Numbered from the stretch's first letter, positions 28,731-37,847 are shown. The stretch: DNA of 64,000 nucleotides from Dermabacter sp. p3-SID358 (GCF_025147465.1 NZ_JALXOZ010000003.1:62001-126000); one strand, 5' to 3'. Translations and numbers: made by a program. The notes: generated from the sequence alone by a model not told the origin.

Positions 28731-29507
28731 ATGAGCGAGGAGAACACCGTGAGTTCCACTAGCGACGACAACACCCAGCCAATCGCGAAGCAGGGCGGTC
28801 CCGAGCAGAGCGCCGAATCCCGCAACGCCACCGCCGCGCTTTCGGAGGGTGTCACGAGCCGTATCGACGCGATCAAGAGCGGTGAAAGCGAAGAGCCGAA
28901 GTCGAGCTCGCGCACGAAAAAGAACGCCCAGCAGCAAGGTGCACATGACGCTCACGGTGTGGGCGGGCAGGCGTCGGACCACCGGAGCTCGCAGGCTCCC
29001 GCACCCGCGGGACCGCAAAGCGGAACGTCCCGCACTCAGCGCCAGGGCGGCGCGCAGCCGCTGCCGAAGAGCCGCACGACCCACCAGCCGGCCGGCCGGC
29101 CCGCTTCCGGCAACCCTGCGCCCGCGCCCGCTCAGGACGCTCCGCGCAAGGGCCGCCGCGTGAAGCTCACGCTTTCGCAGCTTGACCCGTGGAGCGTGAT
29201 GAAGCTGTCGTTCCTCGTGGCGATCGCGTTCGGCATCTCGCTGATCGTTGCCGTGGCGCTGCTGTGGCAGATCGTTGACGCGATCGGCCTGTGGGATCAG
29301 ATCAACCAGATCGGCTCCGACCTCAACAGCGGCAAGCCACTGCCGTTCATGGAGTACTTCGAGTTCTCCAAGATGATTTCTTACGCCGTGATCGTTGCGG
29401 GCCTCAACCTCGTGATCATCACCGCGCTCGGCACGCTTTTCGCGTTCCTGTACAACATCGTGGCTTCGCTGCTTGGCGGCCTCAAGGTCACGCTTACCGA
29501 CAGATAA
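28731..29507 (+). CDS. DUF3566 membrane protein
   Basis: The N-terminal 140 residues are Ser/Ala/Pro/Gln-rich and disordered. The C-terminal DUF3566 domain (about residues 145-258) starts KLTLSQLDPWSVMKLSF and holds two TM helices (FLVAIAFGISLIVAVALLW and YAVIVAGLNLVIITALGTLF), ending GGLKVTLTDR. The domain is conserved after gyrA in actinobacteria (as at Rv0007); its function is not established. The linker coding DNA carries one copy of the dispersed motif GGCAGGCGTCGGACC (28966-28980). Confidence 0.9.
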   Translation: MSEENTVSSTSDDNTQPIAKQGGPEQSAESRNATAALSEGVTSRIDAIKSGESEEPKSSSRTKKNAQQQGAHDAHGVGGQASDHRSSQAPAPAGPQSGTSRTQRQGGAQPLPKSRTTHQPAGRPASGNPAPAPAQDAPRKGRRVKLTLSQLDPWSVMKLSFLVAIAFGISLIVAVALLWQIVDAIGLWDQINQIGSDLNSGKPLPFMEYFEFSKMISYAVIVAGLNLVIITALGTLFAFLYNIVASLLGGLKVTLTDR

Positions 29508-29526
29508 ACTCTGTAGCAGGGGAGAG

Positions 29527-29556
29527 GGGCCAGGTTCGAGGGGACCTGGCCCTTTC
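29527..29556 (+). terminator. Terminator of the gyrB-gyrA-DUF3566 unit
   Basis: GGGCCAGGT (29527-29535) and ACCTGGCCC (29544-29552) form a perfect 9-bp stem with an 8-base loop, followed by TTTCT. Confidence 0.9.
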
Positions 29557-29596
29557 TGCATGTCTTTAGCGTGTGCTGGTCACGTACGATGGGGGC

Positions 29597-31069
29597 ATGA
29601 TTCAAGGCGAGCTGCGCAGCAGAATTGACCGGGTGTGGGATGCATTTTGGTCGGGAGGTATTAGTAATCCTCTTGAGGTGATTGAGCAGATCACGTACCT
29701 GCTGTTTTTGCGGCGCCTCGATGATCTTCAAGACAATGCCGAGAGGAAAGCCCGCTACACGGGAAGCCCCATTGAGAATCCTGTCTTTTTGCCTGGGCAG
29801 GAGCATTTGCGGTGGAAGAACCTGAGGGAGCTTTCGCCCGATCTGATGTTTGCCCGCATGAGCGGTGAGGTTTTCCCGTACCTGCAAAACCTGGGGGAGC
29901 AGTTCTCCGGTGGGGATTCGACGTTCACTCAACACATGAAGGGTGCCCGCTTCACAATTCCGAACGCGCAGCTGCTCACGAAGGTCGTGGACATGCTCGA
30001 TCAGGTGCCCATGGAGAACCGGGATACGAACGGCGACCTGTACGAGTACATGCTGAGCAAGCTCGCGACCTCGGGAACGAACGGACAGTTCCGAACTCCT
30101 CGGCACATTATCGAGCTCATGGTCGATCTGATGGCGCCGAAGCCTGGTGATCGCATCGTGGATCCAGCTTGTGGCACGGCTGGCTTCCTCGTGGCCGCCT
30201 CTGAGTACGTGCGTGAAAATCACGAGGAACTCTTCCGGGATGCCTCGCAGCGCAAGGCGTTCCACACCTCGATGTTTAGCGGCTTCGATTTCGATTCAAC
30301 GATGCTGCGTATTGGCAGCATGAATATGCTCATGCACGGCGTGGAGAATCCGGAGATTGCGTATCGCGATTCTCTTTCGGAGGGCGCTGCGGGTGAGGAG
30401 AGCCGCTATACGGTGATCCTCGCGAACCCGCCCTTTGCGGGGTCGCTTGACTACGATTCCACCTCGAGTGACCTGCTCAGCATGGTGAAAACGAAGAAGA
30501 CGGAACTGCTGTTCCTCGCTCTCTTCCTTCGCTTGCTTGAGCCCGGTGGCCGCGGGGCGGTGATCGTGCCCGATGGTGTTCTTTTCGGTTCGAGCAAGGC
30601 ACATAAGGACGTGCGTAAGGCGCTCGTGGAGGAGCAGAAGCTCGATGCCGTGATCAAGCTTCCTTCGGGCGTTTTCCGCCCCTACGCGGGCGTTTCCACC
30701 GCGATTCTCCTGTTCACGAAGACCGATTCGGGCGGCACCGAGGACGTGTGGTTCTATGACGTTCGCGCCGACGGTTTCTCTCTTGACGATAAGCGCAACC
30801 CGATCGACCAGAGCGACCTTCCCGACGTTCGCAAGCGCTGGCTCGAGCGCCACGGCAGCGAGAAGGACCGCGCCCGCACCGAGCAATCCTTCTGCGTTCC
30901 CAAAACCGAAATCGTCGAGCAAAGCTACGACCTCTCCCTCAACCGCTACAAAGAAATCGAGTACGAAGAAGTCGAACACCGCGACCCCGCCGACATCATC
31001 GCCGACATCAAACAGCTCAACGCCGACATCGAACGCGAGCTCGCGGAGCTGGAGGAGATGCTCCGATGA
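29597..31069 (+). CDS. hsdM: Type I restriction-modification system, DNA methyltransferase subunit HsdM
   Basis: This subunit methylates adenine in the sequence chosen by HsdS. The HsdM N-terminal domain (ISNPLEVIEQITYLLFLRRLDDLQ) precedes the N6-adenine methyltransferase domain with the SAM motif IVDPACGTAGFL and the catalytic motif ILANPPFAG (about residue 277). I choose ATG 29597 over an upstream TTG, since MIQGELRSRIDRVWD is the expected start. The 490 residues are normal. hsdS overlaps by 4 bases (ATGA). The operon lies directly behind the gyr terminator. Confidence 0.95.
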   Translation: MIQGELRSRIDRVWDAFWSGGISNPLEVIEQITYLLFLRRLDDLQDNAERKARYTGSPIENPVFLPGQEHLRWKNLRELSPDLMFARMSGEVFPYLQNLGEQFSGGDSTFTQHMKGARFTIPNAQLLTKVVDMLDQVPMENRDTNGDLYEYMLSKLATSGTNGQFRTPRHIIELMVDLMAPKPGDRIVDPACGTAGFLVAASEYVRENHEELFRDASQRKAFHTSMFSGFDFDSTMLRIGSMNMLMHGVENPEIAYRDSLSEGAAGEESRYTVILANPPFAGSLDYDSTSSDLLSMVKTKKTELLFLALFLRLLEPGGRGAVIVPDGVLFGSSKAHKDVRKALVEEQKLDAVIKLPSGVFRPYAGVSTAILLFTKTDSGGTEDVWFYDVRADGFSLDDKRNPIDQSDLPDVRKRWLERHGSEKDRARTEQSFCVPKTEIVEQSYDLSLNRYKEIEYEEVEHRDPADIIADIKQLNADIERELAELEEMLR

Positions 31070-32226
31070 GGATGGTGAAGCTGGGTGACGTTGCGAAAAT
31101 CAATCCTCGTGCTGCGCGTTTGCCCGCCGACACTCAAGTTTCCTTCGTTGGGATGGCTCAGCTAGATGCGGTTAACGCTAAAGCGATTCCATTGGATGAA
31201 CGAAACTATGCCGATGTCTCCAAAGGGTATACGCAGTTCCGCGATGGAGATATCCTAGTCGCCAAAATCACGCCCTGCTGGGAGAACGGGAAAGTGGGGA
31301 TAGCCGACCTAAATCAGGAGTTTGGATATGGGTCGACAGAGTTCCACGTTATTAGGCCAGGACAAGAGCTTAACGAGCGCTATCTTCTGCACTATCTGCG
31401 GCAGGACTATATCCGTGCATCCGGTGAACTCAAAATGACCGGTAGTGGTGGTCAGCGTCGAGTTCCCGTAGAGTTTTTCTCGAATATGCTCGTACCTCTA
31501 CCTAGCCTTGACGAGCAGCGGCGGATCGCGGCGATCCTGGACAAAGCCGACGCCATCCGCGCCAAGCGCCGCCAAGTCCTTGCCGACCTCGATGCCCTCA
31601 AAGCTTCGTTGTTTAACTCGATGTTCCAGGTAAAGGAGTATCCATCCTCGTGCCTGAATGATGTGAGTCTCGGACGCGGGGAATACGGGGCTACCGTTGC
31701 CAGCACTGAAATCAGTGAGGATCTCCCTCGCTATGTCAGGATTACTGATATTCGAGAGGACGGAACTCTTTCAGACGAAGCACGTGGACCGGCAGGAGAG
31801 TATTCGGAATGGAGGCGTTATCTTCTAAACGAAGGCGATATTCTTTTTGCAAGGTCGGGCGCAACAGTTGGCAAGACATTTCGCTATCGAACTTCGGATG
31901 GCCCTTGTGTTTATGCCGGATACCTGATTCGTTTCGTTCCGAACCCTGAGTTAATTGACTCAGATTTTCTCTACGCTTACACCCGTACCTCGAAATACCG
32001 GGGGTGGGTCGCTGCGCGACAGAATGTTGTAGCGCAACCGAATATTAACGCGAAACAATATGGATCTGAACTTATGATTCCGTTGCCACCAATGGAAGAG
32101 CAAAAAGAGTTTGCTCGCCGTACTAAGATCATCGACCGCGTGATCGCTTCGGCCAAACATTCTTTCGAGCGCGATACCGAACTGTTCGCCTCCCTCCAGT
32201 CCCGCGCGTTCAAAGGAGAGCTGTGA
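31066..32226 (+). CDS. hsdS: Type I restriction-modification system, specificity subunit HsdS
   Basis: The 386 residues hold two target-recognition domains, each followed by a conserved helical spacer: the first ends LPSLDEQRRIAAILDKADAI, the second LPPMEEQKEFARRTKIIDRV. Each domain reads half of a bipartite recognition site. Base composition is visibly more AT-rich than hsdM and hsdR, as is common for hsdS genes exchanged by recombination. Its ends overlap hsdM and hsdR, so the three are one transcript. The recognition sequence cannot be predicted here. Confidence 0.94.
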   Translation: MRMVKLGDVAKINPRAARLPADTQVSFVGMAQLDAVNAKAIPLDERNYADVSKGYTQFRDGDILVAKITPCWENGKVGIADLNQEFGYGSTEFHVIRPGQELNERYLLHYLRQDYIRASGELKMTGSGGQRRVPVEFFSNMLVPLPSLDEQRRIAAILDKADAIRAKRRQVLADLDALKASLFNSMFQVKEYPSSCLNDVSLGRGEYGATVASTEISEDLPRYVRITDIREDGTLSDEARGPAGEYSEWRRYLLNEGDILFARSGATVGKTFRYRTSDGPCVYAGYLIRFVPNPELIDSDFLYAYTRTSKYRGWVAARQNVVAQPNINAKQYGSELMIPLPPMEEQKEFARRTKIIDRVIASAKHSFERDTELFASLQSRAFKGEL

Positions 32227-35200
32227 TGGGGAACTTCGACTTCCTGAAGGCTGAATGGCCGCAGATTCACGAGGGCTGTGCGAAGGCGGAGTCGTATGTG
32301 ACGAATGATCCGTCGACGGCGTGTATTCACGCTCGGCGCTCGATCGAGCTGCTCGTGATGCACCTGTACCGCTTGCTTGATCTGCCGGAGCCGTACAAGC
32401 GCGACCTTGCGGCGCATATCGCGGATCCTCGCTTCAAGCGGATTACGGGCGATGGCATCTCCACCAAACTGATGCTCATCAAGAATGTGGGCAACAAAGC
32501 CGTGCACTCCACGCAACCGATTCCCGCCGGGGCCGCCCTGCAGGTGATGCGGGAGCTCTACCTCGTCATGGTGTGGGCCGCGTTTCGCTACTCGGCCTCG
32601 CCCGATGCCGTGCCAATGGGACGGCAGTTCGACCCGAAGCTCGCGGCGCAGGCCGCGCCGCTGTCCCGCGCGGACGTCGTGAAGCTCGCCGAAAAGTTCA
32701 GGGAACAAGACGAGGCGCACGCACGCGCACTCGAAGAGCGCGACAGCCTCATCGCGGAACTCGACGCGGAAATCGAGAAGATGCGCGCCGAAGTTCGGGC
32801 CGCACAAGCAGAAAAAACCCGCAGCGACACCCAGGACTACCGGGAAGACGAAACCCGCGACCAGTTCATCGACCTGCTGCTCAACGAAGCCGGATGGCCG
32901 CTCGACAAGCAACGCGACCGCGAATACCCCGTCACGGGAATGCCGAGCGCAACCGGCAAGGGGTACGTGGACTACGTGCTGTGGGGGTCCGACGGTCTCC
33001 CGCTCGCCGTCGTCGAAGCAAAGCGCACGCGCCGCTCACCCCTCGAAGGCCAAGAACAGGCCCGCCTGTATGCCGACGCCCTCGAACGAGAATTCGGGCG
33101 AAGGCCCATCATCTACTACACCAACGGCTACACGCACGAGATCTGGGACGATGCCTCGGGCTACCCGCCGCGTGCCGTGCAAGGGTTCGCGACCGCTGAA
33201 CAGCTTGAGCTTCTCATCCAGCGCCGCTTGACCCGCCGCCCGCTTGCCACTGAACCCGTGGATCCCGAGATCGCGGGCCGCTACTACCAAGTGCGTGCCA
33301 TCAGCGCCATAGACAACGCGTTCGACAGCAAGCAGCGCCACGCCCTGCTCGTCATGGCGACTGGCACAGGCAAGACCCGTACGTCCGTGGCCCTCGTCAA
33401 ACAGCTCATGAACGCTGGGTGGGTGAAAAACGTGCTGTTCCTCGCCGACCGCACGGCTCTCGTGGACCAGGCGCATAAGGCGTTCCTTGCGCACTACCCC
33501 GAATCGGGGCCCGTCAACCTCCTGAAGGACCCCGATAAGTCGGGCCGAGTGTCCCTCTGCACGTACCAAACGATGCTCGGGCTGATTCAAAAAGTTGACG
33601 GCGAGCAGCGACTCTTTGGCCCCGGGCACTTCGACCTCGTGATCATCGACGAGGCCCACCGCAGCGTGTATGCGAAATACGGCTACATCTTTGAATACTT
33701 CGACTCCCTTCTGCTGGGCCTTACCGCGACCCCGAAAGACGAAGTCGACCACAACACCTACCGCCTGTTCCAGCTCGAAGACGGTGTTCCCACCGACGCC
33801 TACTCCCTCGACCAGGGCATCACCGACGGGTACCTCGTGCCGCCGAAGGGCGTGTCCGTGGGGACGACGTTCTTGCGCCGCGGCATCCGCTATAGCGATC
33901 TCAGTGAAAGCGAAAAAGACGACTGGGACATGATGGACTGGGGCGAAGACGGGCCGCCTGACAGCATCGAGGCCGATGAAATCAACCGGTTCCTCTTCAA
34001 CGAGGACACGGTGGATAAGGTTCTCGCGCTCCTCATGGAATCCGGACACAAGGTTGCCGGAGGAGACCGCCTCGCTAAAACCATCATCTTCGCGAAGAAC
34101 CAGCGCCACGCCGAGTTCATTGCCCAGCGGTTCGATGCTGGCTGGCCGCATCTCGCGGGGGAGTTCGCGCGCGTCATCACGCACGGCGTTTCCTACGCGA
34201 GCTCGCTCATCGAAAGTTTCGAGAACGCGGATTCCGCTCCGCATATCGCGATCAGCGTGGACATGCTCGACACCGGCATCGACGTTCCCGAAGTGGCGAA
34301 CCTCGTGTTCTTCAAACCCGTGCGCTCGAAAACAAAATTCTGGCAGATGATCGGCCGCGGCACCCGCCTGTGCCCCGGCCTCTACGGCGAAGGTGAAGAC
34401 AAGAAAGACTTCTACGTCTTCGATTTCTGCGGCAACCTCGAATTCTTCAGCCAGGACCTTCCCACCGTGGAAGGCTCCGTTCAAAAATCGCTCACCCAGC
34501 GCGTTTTCGAGCACCGCGTGGCTCTCGTGCGCGGTATCGACGCCTCGAGTGGCGACGCGGATCTTCGCCGTGACACCGCCGAGCGCCTTCACGAGTTCGT
34601 CTCCGGCATGACACTCGACAACGTGCTCGTTCGGCCGCATCGCCGCCTCGTCGAAAAATTCAGCGACGGCCAAGCATGGGACCACCTCAGTGCCGAAGAC
34701 GCCCACGACGCGCTCGAACTTGGCGGCCTGCCGAGCGCGGCAAGCGTCGGAACTGAACCCGCGAAACGCTTTGACCTCTTGATCCTGCGCGCCCAAGTTG
34801 CTCTTCTGGAAAACGACACCGCAACGGCTGATCGCGTCCGCGAAACCGTGCAAGCCATCGCTACGGACCTCCTTGGCCGCACAAGCATTCCCCTCGTGGC
34901 CGCCCGGGCCGAATTGCTCGAAGACCTGGCCGGAGAGGACTGGTGGGTGGACGTCACGCTCCCCATGCTTGAACTCGCGCGCGTGCGGGTGCGGGAGCTT
35001 GCCGGGTTCGTGGTGTCCGACGGCGCCCGCAACCCGGTGTACACCGACTTTGAAGACTCGCTCACCGATGCCGTCGACATCGACTTGCCCGGCACAACGC
35101 CCGGCATGAACTGGGAGCGATTCCGCGATAAAACCAAGGCGCACCTGCGCGAACACAGCGACCACCTCGCGATCCAGAAGCTTCGCCGTAATAAGCAGCT

Positions 35201-35588
35201 CACCGAGACCGACCTCGGCGAGTTCGAGAAGATGCTCTACACGCTCGGAGCCGAAAGAACCCACATCGACAGGGCCGTTCACGAAAACGGTAGCCTCGGC
35301 CTCTTCCTCCGCTCCCTCTCGGGGCTCGATCGTGCCGCTGCAGTCGAAGCCTTCGCCCACTTTCTCGACGAGTCAACCCACACCGTTGAGCAGATCCGCT
35401 TCATCGACATGATCGTCTCCGAGCTCACCGTGAACGGCGTCATGGAGCCAAGCAGAATCTTTGAATCTCCCTACACCGACGACTTCCAGCCCGTGGATGT
35501 GCTTTTTCCCGAATCAGATGTGGAGGGCATCGTCACGAGCCTCCGGGTGATCCGCGCACACGCTGATCCTGAACCCAAACGCGCCTGA
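32226..35588 (+). CDS. hsdR: Type I restriction-modification system, restriction and translocase subunit HsdR
   Basis: The 1,120 residues contain an N-terminal DUF4145 domain (residues about 1-115, ACIHARRSIELLVMHLYRLL), a coiled-coil stretch, the HsdR_N nuclease domain (DYVLWGSDGLPLAVVEAKRTR, with the D...E-x-K core), an SF2 motor (Walker A MATGTGKTRTS, DEAH box IIDEAHRS, motif VI MIGRGTRLCPGL) and an EcoEI-type C-terminal domain. ATG 32226 shares one base with the hsdS stop (TGATG); a GTG lies three bases upstream and is an alternative start. All three subunits look intact, so the system is probably active. Confidence 0.95.
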   Translation: MGNFDFLKAEWPQIHEGCAKAESYVTNDPSTACIHARRSIELLVMHLYRLLDLPEPYKRDLAAHIADPRFKRITGDGISTKLMLIKNVGNKAVHSTQPIPAGAALQVMRELYLVMVWAAFRYSASPDAVPMGRQFDPKLAAQAAPLSRADVVKLAEKFREQDEAHARALEERDSLIAELDAEIEKMRAEVRAAQAEKTRSDTQDYREDETRDQFIDLLLNEAGWPLDKQRDREYPVTGMPSATGKGYVDYVLWGSDGLPLAVVEAKRTRRSPLEGQEQARLYADALEREFGRRPIIYYTNGYTHEIWDDASGYPPRAVQGFATAEQLELLIQRRLTRRPLATEPVDPEIAGRYYQVRAISAIDNAFDSKQRHALLVMATGTGKTRTSVALVKQLMNAGWVKNVLFLADRTALVDQAHKAFLAHYPESGPVNLLKDPDKSGRVSLCTYQTMLGLIQKVDGEQRLFGPGHFDLVIIDEAHRSVYAKYGYIFEYFDSLLLGLTATPKDEVDHNTYRLFQLEDGVPTDAYSLDQGITDGYLVPPKGVSVGTTFLRRGIRYSDLSESEKDDWDMMDWGEDGPPDSIEADEINRFLFNEDTVDKVLALLMESGHKVAGGDRLAKTIIFAKNQRHAEFIAQRFDAGWPHLAGEFARVITHGVSYASSLIESFENADSAPHIAISVDMLDTGIDVPEVANLVFFKPVRSKTKFWQMIGRGTRLCPGLYGEGEDKKDFYVFDFCGNLEFFSQDLPTVEGSVQKSLTQRVFEHRVALVRGIDASSGDADLRRDTAERLHEFVSGMTLDNVLVRPHRRLVEKFSDGQAWDHLSAEDAHDALELGGLPSAASVGTEPAKRFDLLILRAQVALLENDTATADRVRETVQAIATDLLGRTSIPLVAARAELLEDLAGEDWWVDVTLPMLELARVRVRELAGFVVSDGARNPVYTDFEDSLTDAVDIDLPGTTPGMNWERFRDKTKAHLREHSDHLAIQKLRRNKQLTETDLGEFEKMLYTLGAERTHIDRAVHENGSLGLFLRSLSGLDRAAAVEAFAHFLDESTHTVEQIRFIDMIVSELTVNGVMEPSRIFESPYTDDFQPVDVLFPESDVEGIVTSLRVIRAHADPEPKRA

Positions 35589-35710
35589 GCGCTGGCACTT
35601 TCGTGGAAGAACCGTGTGGCGTGCCCTACACGGCCCATTGATCGTTTGTGTGGGCACCCTGCACTGGGTTAGAGTATTTCCTCGTTGGAGTTACGTCAGT
35701 TGCTCCAGGA

Positions 35711-35784
35711 GGGCCTATAGCTCAGTCGGTTAGAGCGCTGTCCTGATAAGACAGAGGTCGCTGGTTCAAGTCCAGCTAGGCCCA
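35711..35784 (+). tRNA. tRNA-Ile (anticodon GAT)
   Basis: The acceptor stem GGGCCTA/TAGGCCC, D-arm GCTCAGTCGGTTAGAGC, anticodon arm CTGTC-CTGATAA-GACAG and T-arm CTGGTTCAAGTCCAG are all present; the CCA end is not encoded. tRNA-Ile and tRNA-Ala downstream of gyrA are typical of actinobacterial origins. Here they are displaced by about 6 kb by the type I system. Confidence 0.97.
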
Positions 35785-35803
35785 CTCAACGAACGGAGGC
35801 AAC

Positions 35804-35932
35804 GTGAAGTATCTACGCGCACTTCTCTTGCTCATCGCCTCCGCCGCCGTCGGCCTCTTCGCCTGGCGGAAAGTTGAAGAAAAACAGTTGAGGGACGATC
35901 TTTGGCAGGACGCCGAGGAGCAGACCCGCTGA
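35804..35932 (+). CDS. DLW-39 family small membrane-anchored protein
   Basis: The 42-residue protein MKYLRALLLLIASAAVGLFA continues WRKVEEKQLRDDLWQDAEEQTR. It has a single N-terminal hydrophobic helix and the DDLW motif that names the DLW-39 family, tiny actinobacterial proteins encoded next to the origin-proximal tRNAs. The start is GTG 35804 with a GGAGG ribosome-binding site. It lies between tRNA-Ile and tRNA-Ala. The function is unknown. Confidence 0.88.
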   Translation: MKYLRALLLLIASAAVGLFAWRKVEEKQLRDDLWQDAEEQTR

Positions 35933-35939
35933 CATACCG

Positions 35940-36012
35940 GGGGCTATGGCGCAATTGGTAGCGCACCTGCTTTGCAAGCAGGGGGTTACGGGTTCGAGTC
36001 CCGTTAGCTCCA
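35940..36012 (+). tRNA. tRNA-Ala (anticodon TGC), integration target
   Basis: The acceptor stem GGGGCTA/TAGCTCC (one G-T pair), anticodon arm CCTGC-TTTGCAA-GCAGG and T-arm GGGTTCGAGTCCC are intact. From 35967 to the 3' end the sequence is the left att repeat of a 4-kb element, so the element restores the tRNA when it integrates. A terminator hairpin follows at 36020-36061. Confidence 0.97.
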
Positions 36013-36014
36013 CA
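35967..36014 (+). repeat. attL (48-bp direct repeat)
   Basis: Identical over 48 bp to 39945-39992. It covers the anticodon stem-loop through the 3' end of tRNA-Ala plus two bases. The base just before the repeat and the base just after it differ between the copies. Confidence 0.95.
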
Positions 36015-36019
36015 AGGAA

Positions 36020-36061
36020 AACCCCAGGTCGGAAGGCATACGAGCCGGAAAGCCTGGGGTT
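36020..36061. terminator. tRNA-Ala / integrase-side terminator hairpin
   Basis: AACCCCAGG (36020-36028) pairs with CCTGGGGTT (36053-36061), then TCTCTC. It lies between the 3' ends of tRNA-Ala and the convergent integrase gene. A sister hairpin with the same stem follows attR. Confidence 0.8.
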
Positions 36062-36075
36062 CTCTCATTCCTCCA

Positions 36076-36096
36076 GTACGCAGTCAGTACGCAGTA
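36076..36096. repeat. Left arm-type repeat of the element
   Basis: GTACGCAGTCAGTACGCAGT plus A: two GTACGCAGT units 11 bp apart, covering the last codons and stop of the integrase gene. The same 21 bp recur at 39823-39843. The spacing and end location fit integrase arm-binding sites. Confidence 0.7.
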
Positions 36097-37205
36097 TTTT
36101 CGAGCGCCGCGGCCAAAGCGCCCAAATCATCGGGGAAAAGGTGCCCGTATCGGTCCAAGGTCATCGTGGCCGTTGAGTGACCTAACAACGCCTGAACCGC
36201 TTTGATGTTTGCCCCTGACTGAATCGCGAGAGACGCCGCCGTGTGTCGAAGGTCGTAGATCCACATCTCGTTTGGGATCGAATCAACCGCGAACACTCCT
36301 GGCTTGAACACTTGCCTGGTGAAGTTTCTGATCCGCAAAGGGCCACCCTTCGGTGCTGAGAAGATGAGTTCATCGACCGAACGCCCGCGGGTCAGGCTTT
36401 CTAGCTGAGACGCTAGGGACGGGGGAAGTGGAACGGCCCGGTCCCGACCCGTTTTTGTTTCGCCCAGCTCCAGTTTCCCGGCTACGTCTTTCCAAGCCTT
36501 CGTGACGTGCAAACGTTGCCGCTTAGTGTCTAGGTCCCCTACTTGTAGGGCCGTTGCTTCCCCCCATCGAAGGCCACAAATGCCTAGGAGTTCGACTAGA
36601 ACGCCGTAGTCACCACAGGCGGTGGAAAGCGCGTGGAGCTGCACGGGCGACAGAAAGACCGCCTTGTGCTTCTTCGTGTCTTTCGGTAGTTGGACGTTCG
36701 CGGCCGCATTGGTTGCAAGTACACGATCAGACACACCAACGTCTAGAATCCGTCTAAGCGTTCCCACGCACTTTCGAACTAGCGAACCGGAAAGCCCTTC
36801 GTTCACCATTCCTGCCACCCAGGCGTTTACGTCCGACGGAAGTATGTCCCTGGCATAGACGCGGCCCCATTTTGGCCGAACTCGTGACTTGATAACTGAC
36901 TTCAGTTCGTAGAGGGACTTAGCGGACAGGTGCCCCAGACCTGCTTCGAAACGGTCCGCGAGCTGGTCCACTGTTACGCGCACATGGGGGTCGATGTGTG
37001 TGTTAGTTCCTAGCGCGGTCGTTTGAGAGTCTAGCCAGGCTTGAGCGTCAATCTTTCGGGTGAACGCTTTGGTGTGTTCTTCACCGAGGTTATCCACGTA
37101 GCGGGCGCGCCAACGCTTTCCAATCCCGTGCCGCGCGCTTTTTGCCCCGTCCCGTTTTGTCCACAGGTCTTCGACCCCGGCGCGCCTATTCCTGCGCTGA
37201 TTCAC
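36084..37205 (-). CDS. Tyrosine-family site-specific integrase
   Basis: The 373-residue protein has an N-terminal arm-binding region, an SAM-like core-binding domain (about 75-165) and a catalytic domain with Arg in CGLRWGEA, Lys in GETKTGRDR, His-x-x-Arg in DLRHTAAS, the GHS motif in ALLGHSTATMT and the nucleophile Tyr in LDRYGHLF. It catalyses recombination between attP and the tRNA-Ala attB. The gene reads towards attL, 70 bp from the core, and its last codons form one arm repeat. Its start overlaps the upstream HTH gene by 4 bases. Confidence 0.95.
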   Translation of the reverse strand: MNQRRNRRAGVEDLWTKRDGAKSARHGIGKRWRARYVDNLGEEHTKAFTRKIDAQAWLDSQTTALGTNTHIDPHVRVTVDQLADRFEAGLGHLSAKSLYELKSVIKSRVRPKWGRVYARDILPSDVNAWVAGMVNEGLSGSLVRKCVGTLRRILDVGVSDRVLATNAAANVQLPKDTKKHKAVFLSPVQLHALSTACGDYGVLVELLGICGLRWGEATALQVGDLDTKRQRLHVTKAWKDVAGKLELGETKTGRDRAVPLPPSLASQLESLTRGRSVDELIFSAPKGGPLRIRNFTRQVFKPGVFAVDSIPNEMWIYDLRHTAASLAIQSGANIKAVQALLGHSTATMTLDRYGHLFPDDLGALAAALENTAY

Positions 37206-37735
37206 TTTCCGCTCCGCTTTGAGGGCTCCAGGAAACCCGACTCGCGAGCGAGCCTTACCCAGCGCGTTGCTGTAGATCGCGAGACGCCGAACGTTGTGAC
37301 AAGTTCCGCCACAGGCTTCTTTCCTAATGCGTCGGCGTGAGCATACAGGCCAGCAACCAGCCGCAGGGTCTTTTCAGTTGGCCCGTCGGAACGTGCTTGT
37401 TCGGCTTGTTGAGGGGTCACTAGCACCAATGATTCACCCGTTGCACGCTCCAGTATTTCGTTGCCGGCAATAAAGCTAAGCGAGGCGACCGGAATGCTTC
37501 GCAACATCTCGTTTGTGACACCAGGATCATGAAACGGGCTGAGGGGGGCCACGGTGACCGCCTGCACTTCCGGAGTTAGCACCAGGCTTTCTTCGTCCCC
37601 CCAAATCGACTCCTCGACGAGTTCGATGTGGACAGTCACAAAAAACGGCGGTTCAAGTGACTCCACTGTGAAGCGTACTTCGCCGGAAAAGTCATTGTTC
37701 GCAATATCCGGAACTTTCAATACCTCGTGCTGCAT
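37202..37735 (-). CDS. Element-encoded protein with C-terminal helix-turn-helix
   Basis: The 177-residue protein starts MQHEVLKVPDIANNDFSGEV, has a beta-rich N-terminal half without recognised motifs, and a C-terminal helix-turn-helix (PVAELVTTFGVSRSTATRWVRLARESGFL). It overlaps the integrase start (ATGA), so it is co-expressed with integrase and divergent from the excisionase-like gene. A role in regulating integration or element copy state is plausible. I do not recognise the family. Confidence 0.75.
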   Translation of the reverse strand: MQHEVLKVPDIANNDFSGEVRFTVESLEPPFFVTVHIELVEESIWGDEESLVLTPEVQAVTVAPLSPFHDPGVTNEMLRSIPVASLSFIAGNEILERATGESLVLVTPQQAEQARSDGPTEKTLRLVAGLYAHADALGKKPVAELVTTFGVSRSTATRWVRLARESGFLEPSKRSGK

Positions 37736-37753
37736 GACTTGACCTTACCCGTA

Positions 37754-37828
37754 TAACTCATGCTTGCACAAGGGTGAGCCGTACTGTACATTGAAGCCAG
37801 TGACGCACCATTGCTCACGAATGAGTTA
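37754..37828. promoter_or_regulatory. Nested inverted repeats in the divergent promoter of the element
   Basis: TAACTCAT (37754-37761) pairs with ATGAGTTA (37821-37828), and inside it GTGAGC (37774-37779) pairs with GCTCAC (37813-37818). They sit between the two oppositely transcribed HTH genes and look like operators for the integration/excision switch. Confidence 0.55.
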
Positions 37829-37847
37829 CGACTTGAAAGGAATTGCA

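Noticed and set aside
26675..28915. 746-codon minus-strand frame opposite gyrA
   Set aside because: Same reason: antisense shadow without domain signature.
33036..35360. 774-codon minus-strand frame opposite hsdR
   Set aside because: Antisense shadow; hsdR shows all family motifs on the plus strand.
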